DNA of 64,000 nt from Anisus vortex. Its lineage: Eukaryota > Mollusca > Gastropoda > Planorbidae. A program made the translations under genes and the position numbers. Every line of letters begins with the position of its first letter. Position 1 is the first letter of the stretch. Below are positions 27,901-35,300 of the stretch, piece after piece. The DNA lies in contig OX421506.1 in the NCBI GenBank assembly GCA_949126835.1, forward strand, positions 29,804,441 to 29,868,440. Direction: 5' to 3'. The notes beneath the pieces are model-generated. The model was not told the DNA's origin. It was given only the letters and a program-made list of their open reading frames with translations, and made no database searches.

Positions 27901-28046
27901 TCTCTATCTAGCTGTCTAGAGTAGTCTAGAGTCTAGACTAGAGTCTAGAGTCTAGAGTCTAGAGTCTAGATCTAGTAGAAGATTGATTGAAATGTCTACT
28001 CACCTGCTACAAAGCTTATAAGAAAGGTAAATGTTATAAATTTCAT
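857..28046 (-). CDS. ADAM17: ADAM17/TACE-type disintegrin metalloprotease (C-terminus outside window)
   Basis: This is a membrane-anchored zinc sheddase; in animals ADAM17 cleaves ectodomains of membrane proteins at the cell surface. Nineteen coding exons, all with GT-AG introns and matching phases, give 615 codons. In order they show: a signal peptide (1-15); a prodomain with cysteine-switch KVCG (Cys172); a furin site RKKR (207-210); a catalytic domain with [12 protein letters not shown] (386-397) and Met-turn Met415; a Cys-rich disintegrin domain from about residue 460 including CCKNC; and the start of the membrane-proximal domain ending at GYCE (615). Motif order and the RKKR, HExGHN and CCKNC signatures fit ADAM17 better than ADAM10, which has a different zinc-site context. 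The remaining membrane-proximal, transmembrane and cytoplasmic exons must lie left of position 1. Intron 1 is 6.6 kb and the 3' introns hold many repeats. Exons are listed separately. Confidence 0.93.
1690..2025 (+). mobile_element. LINE 3' end (RT C-terminus and 3' UTR)
   Basis: The plus strand encodes [19 protein letters not shown] and then [20 protein letters not shown], the usual C-terminal end of non-LTR reverse transcriptase ORFs (W-N-x-L-P). A short 3' UTR follows and ends in ATTATTTATTT repeats. The copy at 36830..37130 on the other strand is the same family. It lies between exon 19 and exon 18 of ADAM17. Confidence 0.75.
2336..2418 (-). CDS. ADAM17: ADAM17 exon 18 (membrane-proximal domain)
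   Basis: Encodes [20 protein letters not shown] and PCRCTTP; GxCKxGKCxxxCE is conserved in ADAM17. Acceptor ATCCTCAG, donor GTGAGC, phase 2 in and 1 out. Confidence 0.9.
2797..2932 (-). mobile_element. tRNA-derived SINE, family 1
   Basis: Read on the minus strand it starts with a tRNA-like head (TGGTCCTGCGGCCAG as a decayed A box) and ends in a tail carrying the CTAGAAGG/CGTCTGTAA-like motif. The B box is more decayed here than in the 53779 copy. It sits between exons 18 and 17 of ADAM17. Confidence 0.65.
3003..3199. mobile_element. hAT-type MITE with 8-bp target duplication
   Basis: 197 bp bounded by imperfect inverted ends (CATGGGTCGGCAGCC and ...GCCGACCCCCTG), flanked by CAATAGGT at 2995..3002 and 3200..3207. 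An 8-bp duplication and CAGGGGTCGGCAACC-like termini are typical of hAT elements. It ends 45 bp from ADAM17 exon 17. Confidence 0.85.
3245..3304 (-). CDS. ADAM17: ADAM17 exon 17 (end of disintegrin domain)
   Basis: 60 nt encoding [20 protein letters not shown], matching the SECPPPG..DDTVCLD block of ADAM17. Acceptor GGTTTCAG, donor GTGAGT, phases match on both sides. It was found only by looking for the missing conserved block. Confidence 0.85.
4222..4323 (-). CDS. ADAM17: ADAM17 exon 16 (disintegrin domain)
   Basis: Encodes [20 protein letters not shown] to EKAVC; CCKNCQ is the typical ADAM17 disintegrin motif. Acceptor TCTTGCAG. The donor GTATCC is the least typical in the gene, so the 3' border is slightly uncertain, though phase 2 fits exon 17. 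Confidence 0.88.
5392..5530 (-). CDS. ADAM17: ADAM17 exon 15 (disintegrin domain)
   Basis: Encodes [20 protein letters not shown] and onward to PNATC. The CGN..(I/V)D..E.CD start and DPCCDSTC pattern define the disintegrin-like domain. Acceptor chosen at CACCAG (phase 1). A second AG seven bases on would need a different phase and is rejected. Donor GTGAAG. Confidence 0.92.
6172..8287. other. intronic AT-rich stretch without recognised feature
   Basis: Part of the large intron between ADAM17 exons 14 and 15 (5531..11068). It has many A/T homopolymers and a G run at about 6486..6499. I see no domain-bearing frame, repeat array or TIR element. Confidence 0.5.
8288..8308 (-). CDS. candidate 21-nt cassette exon of ADAM17
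   Basis: The minus strand has GCCGCAG followed by 21 nt and the strong donor GTAAGT. It is phase 1 in and 1 out, so including it would add seven residues (about ELEQDES) between CFK and YRANV without changing frame. Exons 14 and 15 also join correctly without it, and that shorter form matches the family length better. It lies alone in a 5.5-kb intron. It may be an alternative exon or a chance match. Confidence 0.35.
8309..11068. other. intronic sequence, nothing recognised
   Basis: The rest of the same intron. A segment at about 8786..8870 resembles 3836..3920 (shared GTAAATTTTC, GAGCTCA and ATCAG words), suggesting a minor dispersed repeat. Otherwise nothing. Confidence 0.4.
11069..11138 (-). 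CDS. ADAM17: ADAM17 exon 14 (end of protease domain)
   Basis: Encodes [20 protein letters not shown] and CFK; the FS.CSK..(I/V)..CF pattern closes ADAM17 catalytic domains. Acceptor is CATAAG; donor GTAAGT; phase 0 in, 1 out. Confidence 0.88.
11285..11415 (-). mobile_element. degraded SINE, family 2
   Basis: Contains GCAGTGTTCACCAGTT, GTTTGGCCAACACAAT and CTGGTGTCAGGTTACAC in the order of the family-2 SINE (compare 59196..59432). The tRNA-like head is lost; the tandem array starts just beyond. Confidence 0.45.
11427..12522. repeat. 16-bp tandem array, about 68 copies
   Basis: Units of 16 bp, consensus CTTGAAGTGTCAGTGG, run for 1.1 kb in the intron between ADAM17 exons 14 and 13. A minor variant, with TCATTGC in place of TCAGTGG, recurs at irregular intervals of several units. 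No coding frame. Confidence 0.97.
12948..13081 (-). mobile_element. tRNA-derived SINE, family 1
   Basis: Minus-strand copy; head GCTGGTCGTGCGGTTAGTTC with an A-box-like motif. The tail at the low-coordinate end includes TCTATCTAGAAGGAATGTCT. It lies in the ADAM17 intron between exons 14 and 13. Confidence 0.8.
13793..13911 (-). CDS. ADAM17: ADAM17 exon 13 (zinc site, Met-turn)
   Basis: Encodes HNWGSEHD to GYDENND. It supplies the second and third zinc histidines (390, 396), the following Asp and the Met-turn methionine (415, [11 protein letters not shown]). Acceptor CTCCAG, donor GTAAGT. It begins with GC, needing a preceding G from the microexon. Confidence 0.95.
13944..14333. mobile_element. 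390-bp TIR element in the microexon's downstream intron
   Basis: Inverted ends CAGGGTTCTCACA and TGTGAGAACCCTG are flanked by ACATTA on both sides (13938..13943 and 14334..14339). The ends are hAT-like but the direct repeat that abuts them is 6 bp. Internally it carries several TTCCAGACT-like words. It fills most of the 547-nt intron between microexon 12 and exon 13. Confidence 0.75.
14459..14464 (-). CDS. ADAM17: ADAM17 exon 12, 6-nt microexon (catalytic Glu)
   Basis: The minus strand reads GATCCAG|AATTTG|GTAAGTTA: an acceptor, six bases and a strong donor. Inserted between exons 11 and 13 it makes CAC GAA TTT GGC CAC, that is His-Glu-Phe-Gly-His, restoring the HEXXH zinc motif. Without it the join reads CAC GGC CAC, still in frame but lacking the catalytic Glu387 and Phe388. 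Intron lengths are 948 nt upstream and 547 nt downstream. The exact phase fit and flanking sites make chance unlikely; splicing is inferred, not observed. Confidence 0.85.
15109..15376. mobile_element. palindromic MITE (GACTATAATAAGATGG ends)
   Basis: Near-perfect inverted ends of about 26 bp (GACTATAATAAGATGGTCCA at the left, its complement at the right). Related copies lie at 21902..22171 and 55585..55888. It begins within 40 bp of the exon 11 donor, so both introns around the microexon carry an insertion. Confidence 0.8.
15413..15511 (-). CDS. ADAM17: ADAM17 exon 11 (ends at first zinc histidine)
   Basis: Encodes [20 protein letters not shown] to VLVTAH and stops one base into the next codon (CAC G|GTGAGC). 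The last full codon is His386, the first zinc ligand. The next residues of the zinc motif are not in this exon or in the next large one. Confidence 0.92.
15710..15851 (-). CDS. ADAM17: ADAM17 exon 10 (protease domain)
   Basis: Encodes [20 protein letters not shown] to GGICSQQ; it includes CLAHLFT and GLAYI.SPR, strongly conserved in ADAM17. Base composition is richer in GC than its introns. Phase 0 in, 1 out; donor GTAAGA. Confidence 0.93.
15892..16121. repeat. 19-bp tandem array, about 12 copies
   Basis: Units ACAAATATACAAATATTGT, nearly uniform, in the intron just upstream of ADAM17 exon 10. All frames are open across it only because the unit lacks stops; not coding. Confidence 0.97.
16352..16455 (-). 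mobile_element. partial SINE, family 2
   Basis: Contains the 3' part of the family (GACCAAATTGATCCATAGGG, GCCGGTGAAGCAGCATTCAC, TGTGTGGCCAGC). The tRNA-like head is missing. Confidence 0.65.
16730..16822 (-). CDS. ADAM17: ADAM17 exon 9 (protease domain)
   Basis: 31 codons, [20 protein letters not shown] to LLK. The KHYNM motif is characteristic of ADAM17. Acceptor TCTTTTAG, donor GTAGAC, phase 0 on both sides. Confidence 0.9.
16858..17528 (-). mobile_element. LINE 3' end (YSFFP family) split by a piggyBac-like insertion
   Basis: 16858..16953 plus 17458..17528 together match the same LINE 3' end found uninterrupted at 45000..45258 and 50750..51050. In coding sense (minus) it encodes the [17 protein letters not shown] C-terminus and the CAATAATCTTCTTTAT tail. 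The break holds the element at 16958..17453. Confidence 0.85.
16958..17453. mobile_element. piggyBac-like non-autonomous element, 496 bp
   Basis: Flanked by TTAA on both sides (16954..16957 and 17454..17457), with ends CCCTTTCAGACCGAG and the complement of CCCTACTAGACCTGG. Paralogous LINE copies show the empty site with a single TTAA (for example near 45107). TTAA duplication and CCC ends are typical of piggyBac. It has internal G runs and a GTTACCGAATTTTAGGTAAT motif repeated near the left end. No transposase. Confidence 0.85.
17881..17973 (-). CDS. ADAM17: ADAM17 exon 8 (protease domain)
   Basis: 31 codons, [16 protein letters not shown] to GFQIKE, matching the helix and strand after NYLI in ADAM17. 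Phase 0 on both sides. Donor GTTTGT is weaker than the others. Confidence 0.88.
18165..18286 (-). CDS. ADAM17: ADAM17 exon 7 (furin site, start of protease domain)
   Basis: Encodes [20 protein letters not shown] and onward to QTANYL. RKKR is a canonical furin cleavage site, expected between prodomain and catalytic domain. NTC..(I/L)xVAD(Y/H) is the conserved start of the mature protease. Acceptor TCTCCAG; donor TTA|GTAGGT. Confidence 0.9.
18677..18870 (+). mobile_element. LINE ORF C-terminal fragment
   Basis: The plus strand encodes [20 protein letters not shown] and [11 protein letters not shown], followed by a stop. This R-G-R-P...T-W-R-R...V-D-G-L-C ending is known from many invertebrate non-LTR elements. 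It lies in the intron between ADAM17 exons 7 and 6. Confidence 0.8.
18930..19036 (-). CDS. ADAM17: ADAM17 exon 6 (cysteine switch)
   Basis: Encodes [12 protein letters not shown] to NDGFDSG. Cys172 in KVCG matches the cysteine-switch position that keeps the zymogen inactive. Acceptor TCTTCAG; donor G|GTAAAA. Confidence 0.88.
19211..19320 (-). CDS. ADAM17: ADAM17 exon 5 (prodomain)
   Basis: Encodes [20 protein letters not shown] and onward to NETNKS. It aligns with the PLWRF..MLVYKSEDI block of vertebrate ADAM17. Acceptor CTGACAG, donor GTAAGT, phase 0 in and 2 out. Confidence 0.9.
19715..19803 (-). CDS. ADAM17: ADAM17 exon 4 (prodomain)
   Basis: 89 nt encoding [15 protein letters not shown] to IYTLE, the conserved beta-rich prodomain segment. 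Phase 1 in, 0 out; donor GTAAGG. Confidence 0.88.
20523..20656 (-). CDS. ADAM17: ADAM17 exon 3 (prodomain)
   Basis: Encodes the DFNMVLTPG to DFYTGHLT stretch; the DF(F/Y)TGH motif is typical of ADAM17 prodomains. Acceptor TTTTTTCAG, donor GTAAAT. A 50-bp tandem array begins about 35 bp upstream of its acceptor on the sense strand. Confidence 0.9.
20687..21150. repeat. 50-bp tandem array, about 9 copies
   Basis: Units of about 50 bp with the words AATCAGCACTAACAATGATT and TTTGACAGAATGACATAGCC. Some units are shortened. It lies in the ADAM17 intron between exons 3 and 2, close to the exon 3 acceptor. Confidence 0.95.
21234..21360 (-). CDS. ADAM17: ADAM17 exon 2 (prodomain)
   Basis: Encodes [20 protein letters not shown] and onward to FSAFGR. 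It matches the N-terminal prodomain of ADAM17, where a similar YFETL/FSAL pattern is known. Acceptor TTTAG and donor GTAAGT are clear; phase is 1 in and 2 out. Confidence 0.9.
21527..23773 (-). mobile_element. decayed hAT transposon, 2.25 kb
   Basis: Ends CAGGGGTTGGCAACC and GGTTGCCGACCCCTG are inverted repeats flanked by the 8-bp duplication CTCTAACC (21519..21526 and 23774..23781). On the minus strand about 23410..23475 reads [20 protein letters not shown], a hAT-transposase-like piece; the same piece occurs at 34441..34500. The remainder is too decayed to read. A MITE (21902..22171) is nested inside. It sits in ADAM17 intron 1. Confidence 0.88.
21902..22171. mobile_element. MITE nested in the hAT element
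   Basis: Starts GACTATAATAAGATGGACAG and ends ATTATAGTC; same family as 15109..15376 and 55585..55888, with internal GCGATTAAATAAAACGG. Nested in the hAT copy, so it is the younger of the two. Confidence 0.65.
24064..24514. mobile_element. 450-bp TIR element rich in GATTC words
   Basis: Ends AAGGCTAAACCACACTA and TAGTGTGGATTAGCCTT are inverted repeats of about 17 bp with one mismatch. The interior repeats GAATCA/TGATTC words in both orientations. Non-autonomous; superfamily not assigned. In ADAM17 intron 1. Confidence 0.75.
25156..26359. mobile_element. piggyBac-like element, 1.2 kb, containing a LINE fragment
   Basis: Flanked by TTAA (25152..25155, 26360..26363). Left end CCCTTACAGTCCCGG and right end GTACAGGAAGGG match the two ends of the 73-bp element at 32599..32671. 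No piggyBac transposase is readable; the middle holds a LINE fragment. Confidence 0.78.
25595..26155 (+). mobile_element. LINE ORF C-terminal fragment
   Basis: The plus strand encodes a decayed C-terminus: [20 protein letters not shown], then [27 protein letters not shown] and a Q-DRQRWRKL end. Stops and shifts interrupt it. A second copy is at 43370..43790. Confidence 0.8.
27590..27985. repeat. CTAG/TCTAGA-rich low-complexity tract
   Basis: About 400 bp at the 5' end of ADAM17 intron 1 are dominated by CTAG, TCTAGA and GTCTAGA words, including a short run of AGTCTAG units near 27920..27970. No coding frame. Confidence 0.85.
28004..28046 (-). CDS. ADAM17: ADAM17 exon 1 (start codon, signal peptide)
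   Basis: ATG at 28046..28044 opens a 43-nt coding segment reading [14 protein letters not shown], a hydrophobic signal peptide. It ends in phase 1 at the donor G|GTGAGT. It joins exon 2 in frame to give the sequence AAELNEQ, with likely cleavage near Ala15. It is too short for simple ORF searches. The start is chosen because it is followed at once by the hydrophobic run. Confidence 0.85.
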
Positions 28047-28300
28047 TGCCAAAAAAACTACTAATTTCAATCATAACTAATAAGGTTTAGGTCTAGGTTA
28101 ATTTAGAATAATTTTATTCTGGTAACGAAATTTTGTTTTTAATAAAATCGGGAAATAGCCATAATTGAATCCGAAAGTCAATTATTATTTCCTACTTCCG
28201 CTTCCTGTAAATAATTGAGAGCACTGAGCTATATATATATCAACCGTACATAAAATTATAACAGTCATACTTTCTCACAGGCGAGCAATGGGTCACCAGA
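28047..28300 (-). promoter_or_regulatory. presumed ADAM17 5' UTR and promoter region
   Basis: This is the sequence directly upstream of the ATG. A TATATATATAT run at about 28229..28240 lies some 185 bp from the start codon and could act as a TATA element, but simple AT runs are common here. No transcription start can be fixed. Confidence 0.25.
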
Positions 28301-28472
28301 ATGTCTACACTTCACACTCTAGTTGACTTTTTTTTGCGTACGAAATCATCATCATAAGGTGCCATGCCGGTTTTCTTCTGGCAAACTCTAGCATATCTGT
28401 TGTTTTTGCCATGCCATGCCCGGTCCGAATCCATTTTCAAGAAGAAAGAGAAGCAGCCTACTTACTTTAATA

Positions 28473-29576
28473 TAGGGTTGCCAGATACATGGGCGTCATT
28501 GGTACCAAAAGGAGGACATAGAGAGATAAAAAGGAGGACAAAGGAGGACACATGGGTACCAAAAGGAGGACATATTGAGTATATTATTTAAATCATTTAA
28601 TTTTTTTCCATTGAATGCGGATTTAACCAGTAATCAGTACAATTTTACTACAATGGTTGCCTATATAAAAAACCATAATAAAAAAAAAAAATTATAGGCC
28701 TATAAATTATATTAATTCAATTGACTTTTTTTTTCAACATGTAACAATACTAGGCCTAGGCCTATATTATTTTAAAATGAATGAAACAGTAAATTCTACA
28801 GTGAATACATTATCATCTTTCTTAGTTATACAACATATTTCTCGGAAGAGCCAACCTTTTGCAGAAGATTTTCGTTAGTAAGCAAAAAATTATGTATAGG
28901 CCTAGGCCTAAAACAGTTCACATTTGACAGTTTTCAATTTGTAGGGCCTACTTTGTAAGAATGATGCCATTTACAGAGTTAACTGAGAGTCAGTTTCTTT
29001 CCTTTGTCCATTTAGCATTTATCAATGAGAACACTCTTTCCACATTACCATTGTGTCCAGGGATACAGAAACAAGTTAACAGATTTTTAGTAACTTTGAA
29101 AAGCAACTTGCGTTTGGGAAACTTTGAAAAAACAAACTTCAAAACTTGCATCCTTTTCCCCTCCCTGCTGGTTTAGACTAGTAATATTATTGTGAGTCAC
29201 TAACTTAGATTCTATCCCCGGCCATCTCTTTTAACAATAAATCTGTGACAGGTAAATGTGAGTGTAAGTTTATCTGTGCAAGGAGAGGTGATGTGGGGAA
29301 AGAGAAGATCGGTGGACAATTAACTAACAAGGCATTAGATAAATAACACAATCTAATTCTTTACATTTACTCCGAAATACTCCAGTGTTTGTCTTTACCC
29401 GACCCAGCAACTTATTGACAGTAAATAAGAACATAAAAAGTGCACTAGGGATTTAAAAAACATTTGGCGTACAAAAGCCGGACATTTTAAGGAATTTTAG
29501 CTTTGCCTGCCGGACGCAGGATACAGGGCTAAAAAGGAGGGCATGTCATCCTTTTGCCGGACGTCTGGCAACCCTA
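28473..29576. mobile_element. 1.1-kb TIR element (TAGGGTTGCCAGA ends)
   Basis: Left end TAGGGTTGCCAGATAC and right end GTCTGGCAACCCTA are inverted. Near each end are AGGAGGACA-like or GGAGGGCATG motifs. A 70-codon open frame at 28961..29176 has no recognisable domain. Located upstream of ADAM17. No clear target duplication. Confidence 0.6.
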
Positions 29577-31002
29577 CTTATATTATATAGCCTATTTTTT
29601 CTCGCATAAAGTATAAAGAATACGTATAGGCCTACGTGTTTTTTTCCCCTTATGTTTATCTGAGCATTGTGTTTGTCCTGTATGCCGATTCATTGTTCTA
29701 AGTGGGTCAATAATAATATTATATATCTTTTCTTCTGGCAAACTCGCTAGCATTTCTGTTGTTTTTGCCATATACCATATGCCATTCCGTTATAGGCCTA
29801 GCTATCATCTAATATCTTCCTTCTCTGTCTCCCGTTGCACCCCATTCCCTCCAGCTTTTCAGTTATTATGATGTTTTCGATTTTTTTCTCTTCTTATTAT
29901 GTGGCCTACTAACGTTTATTTTCTCTTCATGGTCTTTACAATTAATTCTCTATTCACATTTGATTTTGAGCACCTCCACATTAGATGTTTTGTCTGTCCA
30001 TGCCAATCGCTGCATTTAGCTATAAAAACACATCTCTGCACTTTCCAAATTAATATGCAGTTATTTTTTTTATTCATTTTCCATGCATGCTTCGCAGCCA
30101 TAGACTATATAATAAAATTGGTTGCCTACGAAATATATGATATGAAAAATAGGCTAAAATAATAATTATTAAACGGGGAAACTGTTTTAATGATTTATTT
30201 TTACTGTCGATTTTTCTTTTACAGTCGCCCATTTACTGTTTGCTTATTTAAAATAGTTTTAGTCCTAGCCGTCCTAGCATTTAGTGAGATGAAACTAGAC
30301 TATAGGTCTAAAACAACGATGTGGCTACTTAATTATTTAAAATTATGTAGGCTATGATAATATTATGTGTACTCTTTATTGGTAAACACATTGCAAACAT
30401 TCGTTTCTCCGTCATTTTGACGGGCATAGGCCTATATATAACCACTAGTGCAAATATAAAAGTAATTGATTTTTAATTGTAAAGAAATGTAGCACAAAAC
30501 ATGAGCATAAAAAAGGCAGTTTATTGTAAAAATGTATTTCATATGTCTATAAAAACAGTAAAGGGCGGACCATAAAGAAGAAATACACATGTATAATAAA
30601 TGCATTTTATTGTGGTGACAAACTTTAAGTTTAGTTTTTAAATCGAAAAATTACGTATAATGAGAAACATTAATGCTTGATAAACAAAACATTGAGTAGT
30701 AATTTCATATTGAGCAAATTAAAAGTTAAATTTATCATTTAAAACTTTAAAATAAATGCATACGTCTATATACATATCCGAAACAATAAAAACAACAATA
30801 AAAATGAAGATAACACTAGCAGTATCTTTAATGTCTAAATTCTTTATACTGACTTTATTATATCTCTTTAAAAAAATATAGCAGCATTTAGCACTACCGT
30901 CAAAAGGTAAGATGATTTTCAGAAATATACTTTTTACTTCACTTCGTCACAATTTAACCTTTTTTGATGGGCGCTTCATTTTTTTTTCTATCAATTACCG
31001 TA
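29577..31002. other. intergenic stretch, nothing recognised
   Basis: AT-rich sequence upstream of ADAM17 with scattered TAGGCCTA words. I see no coding domain, TIR element or array. Confidence 0.5.
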
Positions 31003-31010
31003 TATTAGAG

Positions 31011-31216
31011 CAGGGATGGGCAACCTACGGCACGCGTGCCGGACTTGGCACGCAGAGCGAGTTTTAGTGGAACGGGGAAGACCCCCAAAAAGGCAATTCA
31101 AGTTTCTTCTTCAAGAAAGTGAGTTCTAGAGTATTTTGACTTTTAGGACTTTGGCACGCTGAATGAATTAGATGTCCAACTTAGGCACAGTATAATCAAA
31201 ACGTTGCCGATCCCTG
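31011..31216. mobile_element. hAT-type MITE, 206 bp
   Basis: Ends CAGGGATGGGCAACC and GTTGCCGATCCCTG, flanked by TATTAGAG and TATTACAG (7 of 8 match). Confidence 0.8.
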
Positions 31217-31659
31217 TATTACAGTACGGTGAACTTTTAGAATTTAGAAGATTATATTTAAATCAGCGAATAAACAAACACACGTTCCTGAAGACAGTGG
31301 GGATAACTCTTTAAAAGAATGACTCAGCACCTTTTGCAAATTGATTACTCATAATATGCAGTTACGGGACTTGTTTGTGGGTTTGAAATGCTATGCAAAA
31401 CAATGAATAATGAAATCTAGGTACTTCATAAAAAAATTTTTTTTTAGGCTTTACTAAGCCCGATATAATAGTTCACTTAATCAGACGTTGTTAGCTGTAT
31501 GCGTGTGTGATATATAATCATATTAGTTTAATACGCTTGTAAATTTTAAAAATAGTCTAGGGCTTTAAATTTAGAAATAAAATAACACATCTAGATCTAG
31601 GCCTATATGTATTTATATGACAAAAAAGGCAATATTTGGTTTATAAAAAAGAAATAGTT

Positions 31660-31731
31660 TACTATCCATCTATCTATCTATCCATCCTCTATCTGTCTAT
31701 ATATCTATCTTTCCATCCATATATCCGTCTG

Positions 31732-31799
<68 letters not shown>

Positions 31800-31830
31800 C
31801 CTATCTATCTATCTATCTATCTATCTATCA

Positions 31831-31875
<45 letters not shown>

Positions 31876-31912
31876 CCTATCTATCAATCTTTCCATCTAT
31901 CTATCCATGGGA
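31660..31912. repeat. (CTAT)n microsatellite
   Basis: Long, nearly pure CTAT run downstream of the claudin-like gene's stop codon. Open frames here are artefacts. Comparable tracts are at 36488..36600 and 51790..51990. Confidence 0.98.
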
Positions 31913-32188
31913 TTTGCCTAATCCGGGTAGGAAATGTTTTGTCTAAATTAGTCAGCAAAACCAACTTTTCAACATTTGAAATATAAAAATTATTATTATC
32001 AATATTAACAATCGATAGGTAAGCCTTTGGCGTAATAATCTTCTCATTTCCATCTCCTCCCCATCGCGGACTCTTCCTCTTCTCTTTTTACTTCTCTTTC
32101 TTATATTTCCTTAGCCACATATTCCACCCCATCCTTTTAATTCCCCCGTCCCTTCTCTCTCTCTCCCCCCCCCTCTCTCTCTATGTGA

Positions 32189-32367
32189 CTATGGCATAAC
32201 TTGATAACTTCGTCGCACAAGCTGCCTAGCGTAGAATTGACCAAAAGCAAGGCTCAGGAACAGAAAGACAGCCCCTGCCAGACTTAAGAAGAACGAATAG
32301 CCTAATATTGAGCCACGAGCAAAGTCCGCCGATCTCCACACCGCTAGACAGATTATTATACAGATAC
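32189..32367 (-). CDS. claudin-like gene exon 3 (stop)
   Basis: Encodes the rest of helix 3 (CICIIICLAVW), the loop RSADFARG, helix 4 (FFLSLAGAVFLFLSLAFG) and the C-terminus, with TAG at 32191..32189. Acceptor TTTTTTTCAG. A CT/CCC run lies just downstream of the stop. Confidence 0.88.
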
Positions 32368-35300
32368 CTGAAAAAAATCAAAACAAAAAACATCAGCATT
32401 AATTCAAAGGAAATACTAAACTAAAGACTTGGAGTGGAGATGGGCGCCACCAAGTCTACAAACCCACAGAAAGGACGAATGGTTACACAGTGTCCATTCG
32501 CTCCCCTTGCCCCCCCCCCTCCCCCGCCCCCCACGACCATTACGGTCAAGGGGTTAAAAAAAATCAACTAAACTATACAATTAAAACATCAACATTAACC
32601 CTTACAGTCCCGGACGCGTATATAGCGGAACTGAAGGCAGCATAGATAGAAGTAGGTCAGTACGGGAAGGGTTAATAAAATTAAATAATCAAATAAGAAA
32701 CATAATAGTAACATCAACATAAATTAAAGGGCAATAGGTCTAATGAAGTTTAGTACCTGACGAAGGCAATATATATATATAATATAATAATAATAATAAT
32801 ATATAGCCTACAGATGGTGCAAAAGTATGTATACAGTAGTGTCACATCAGTTAACTAGGCTTTCCTGCAAAGGTGTTGTTGGACAGATTATTCAGCACAC
32901 ACTCAGTGATCAAACTGTGTACTGGGACACGCTAAAGCAGGGGTCGGCAACCTTTTGCTAACAGTGTGCCAAACTAGACAGTATGCCAAAATAGGATTTC
33001 TAAACCCTTCAGCGTACCAACAGCCTAAATGTCAACCTGCTCTATTATACTTGCTTTATTACTTTTTATACCGGGAACCCACCGTGCAATTTACCACAAC
33101 TATAGGCCTTGTTGTTTGAACCACTCCATTAATTAATATTGAGTAAGAAGAAGAAGCATTTCTTTTTATAAGACAATTAATTTGACTCGTTAGCAAGACC
33201 AAGGCCAAAATCAAAGGAAATTTCTAGAGAAAATCGTTAAAGCACTTTAATATTTAAACAAATATTTGACGTGTTAGTGATCATTATCTTTTATATTTGC
33301 CCTTATACCAAATACAATAATTTATTATTGTACTTTCACATTTAGGGTAAGTATTTTGTAAACATTATTATGTAGCTGTCGTAGTTGAAGAAAGGAACTA
33401 ATTATCGTTAAAGCGGAATTGATACGTAGTAATCATACAAACTGGGTAGTTAATGTAATGTGTAATTACTGTGCATATACTTTTTTAGTCAAATAATATT
33501 TTTTTAATTTTCAACTAATTTTTACAGTTTGGTCATTTTGAATTATAGGTGCTTGGCCATTTAGTTTTTTATGAAAGAAAAATGTGAAACATAATATTAG
33601 AAATATAAGTGCAAGTAATACTGGTTTATTATCTCCCTTTAATTAAAATATTTTGTAAAAAAAATAAAAATAAATTGTGTGATGCCAAACAAGTTATGTT
33701 TTGTAATATAATAAATATTACTGACTATTACTTACTAATTATTTTTTCTTTATATTCATTATAGGATTTAATTAGAGAGATACTATTAACTTACGTTAAA
33801 CAGTTGTAAATAACCATTTCAATTATTTGTCCATTTAATCTTAATGATTTTATCTTTTTAACCTTAGCCTCATAATTACAACAATTGCATAATATAATGC
33901 TATTTGAAAGTCTTTTATATTTATTAAATTAATAAAACAAATTTTGTGTTATAAAAGCTTTTTATTTAGGCCTACGTTTAATTATAGCAGATGAGCAAAA
34001 AAATGTAATTAGTCTGTATCAATTAATGAGCGCCTTGTCTTCCTCTTCGCTCATTTATTATGGCAATTAAATATCAAGTCATTTCTGAGTATTGAAGTGT
34101 AAGTGACCTCTTTGAATGCTTAACACAGCTTTCGTCTGCAATAAGTAGCCTACTGTTCACAAGTGTAAGTTTAAACTTTGAACCGAAAGCTGAAAAAGCG
34201 AATGAATGCCTGGCAGTTGAGAATAGCAGATGACTTTCCTAAGCATCGTCCTTCCAGATTTTCCCGCAAATTGGCATTTGGTGCCCATGTTTTGGATGTT
34301 TAAAATCTAACTGACTCCTTTTGAAAATCGTCAATATCCCTCCATTTAAAAACAAACATCTACATCTAAGAAGGTTGTAGTAAGATCAAATCAGTAAGGC
34401 TTGATGAGGTATGAAAAAATGATTCCATGAATGTCAGAGTCTTGTCTTTGTTTAGAAAACTCCGCTTTGAGTGCTTCGATGTACTTCTGAAAAAAGCCCA
34501 ACTATCTATCTTAATAAATGCCTTAATAAATGAAAGTACATAGAGTACATAGAGTTAATTGTTTTGAAATTGATTTCACTCAAGATACATGCAAATCCAT
34601 TCCAGTGGTCGAACAGTTTAAGTGCTGTTTGACCCCGTCCTTGTAAATGCGTTCAACACACGAAACTGTGTCGCTATGTCATTCAGAAACATCGGCTTCA
34701 ACAGTCAGTTTTTCTAATTCAGAACCGGAAAATCAATTTTAAAAAAACAACAGACCTCTTGGAGCTCTCTCGCGTGCCATTGAAAATCGCTCTGTGTGTG
34801 CCAAGTTTGGGACGCGTGCTTTACGTTGCCGAACCCTCAGGCTAAAGGATACAATAATACCACGGGTACGCGTACAATTCCAAGATGCTGATTTCTATTT
34901 TTCAGCAAGATGCTCATTTTGCACTCAATGTGCGTGCACAACTTGACTTAAAATTTCCCAACAGATGGATTGGACGCCGTGGTGCCATCGACTGGTCGCC
35001 ACGCTAGCCATATTTAACTCCTATGGACTTCTTTTTTGGGGGTACTGTAAAGGATAAGGATTTCGAACGCAAGCCCCGCATCGTTGAAGAAATGATTCAG
35101 TTCATTTTGGACACTTGTCATGAAATTAGTGTCAGGAATTTGATGCTAATAAAGACCTTTGTTCTAGATTCTAGAGCAGGGGTCGGGAACCTTTTTGTCT
35201 TAGAGAGCCATGGATAACACATATTTTGAAAAGTAATTCTGTGAGAGCCATACATTATGTTTAAAACTAAAAATTCAAGTAAATGTGTGCATTTTTTGTA

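Noticed and set aside
31636..31986. 116-codon frame of Ser/Ile/Tyr/Leu repeats
   Set aside because: Translation of a CTAT microsatellite; the same applies near 36475 and 51743.
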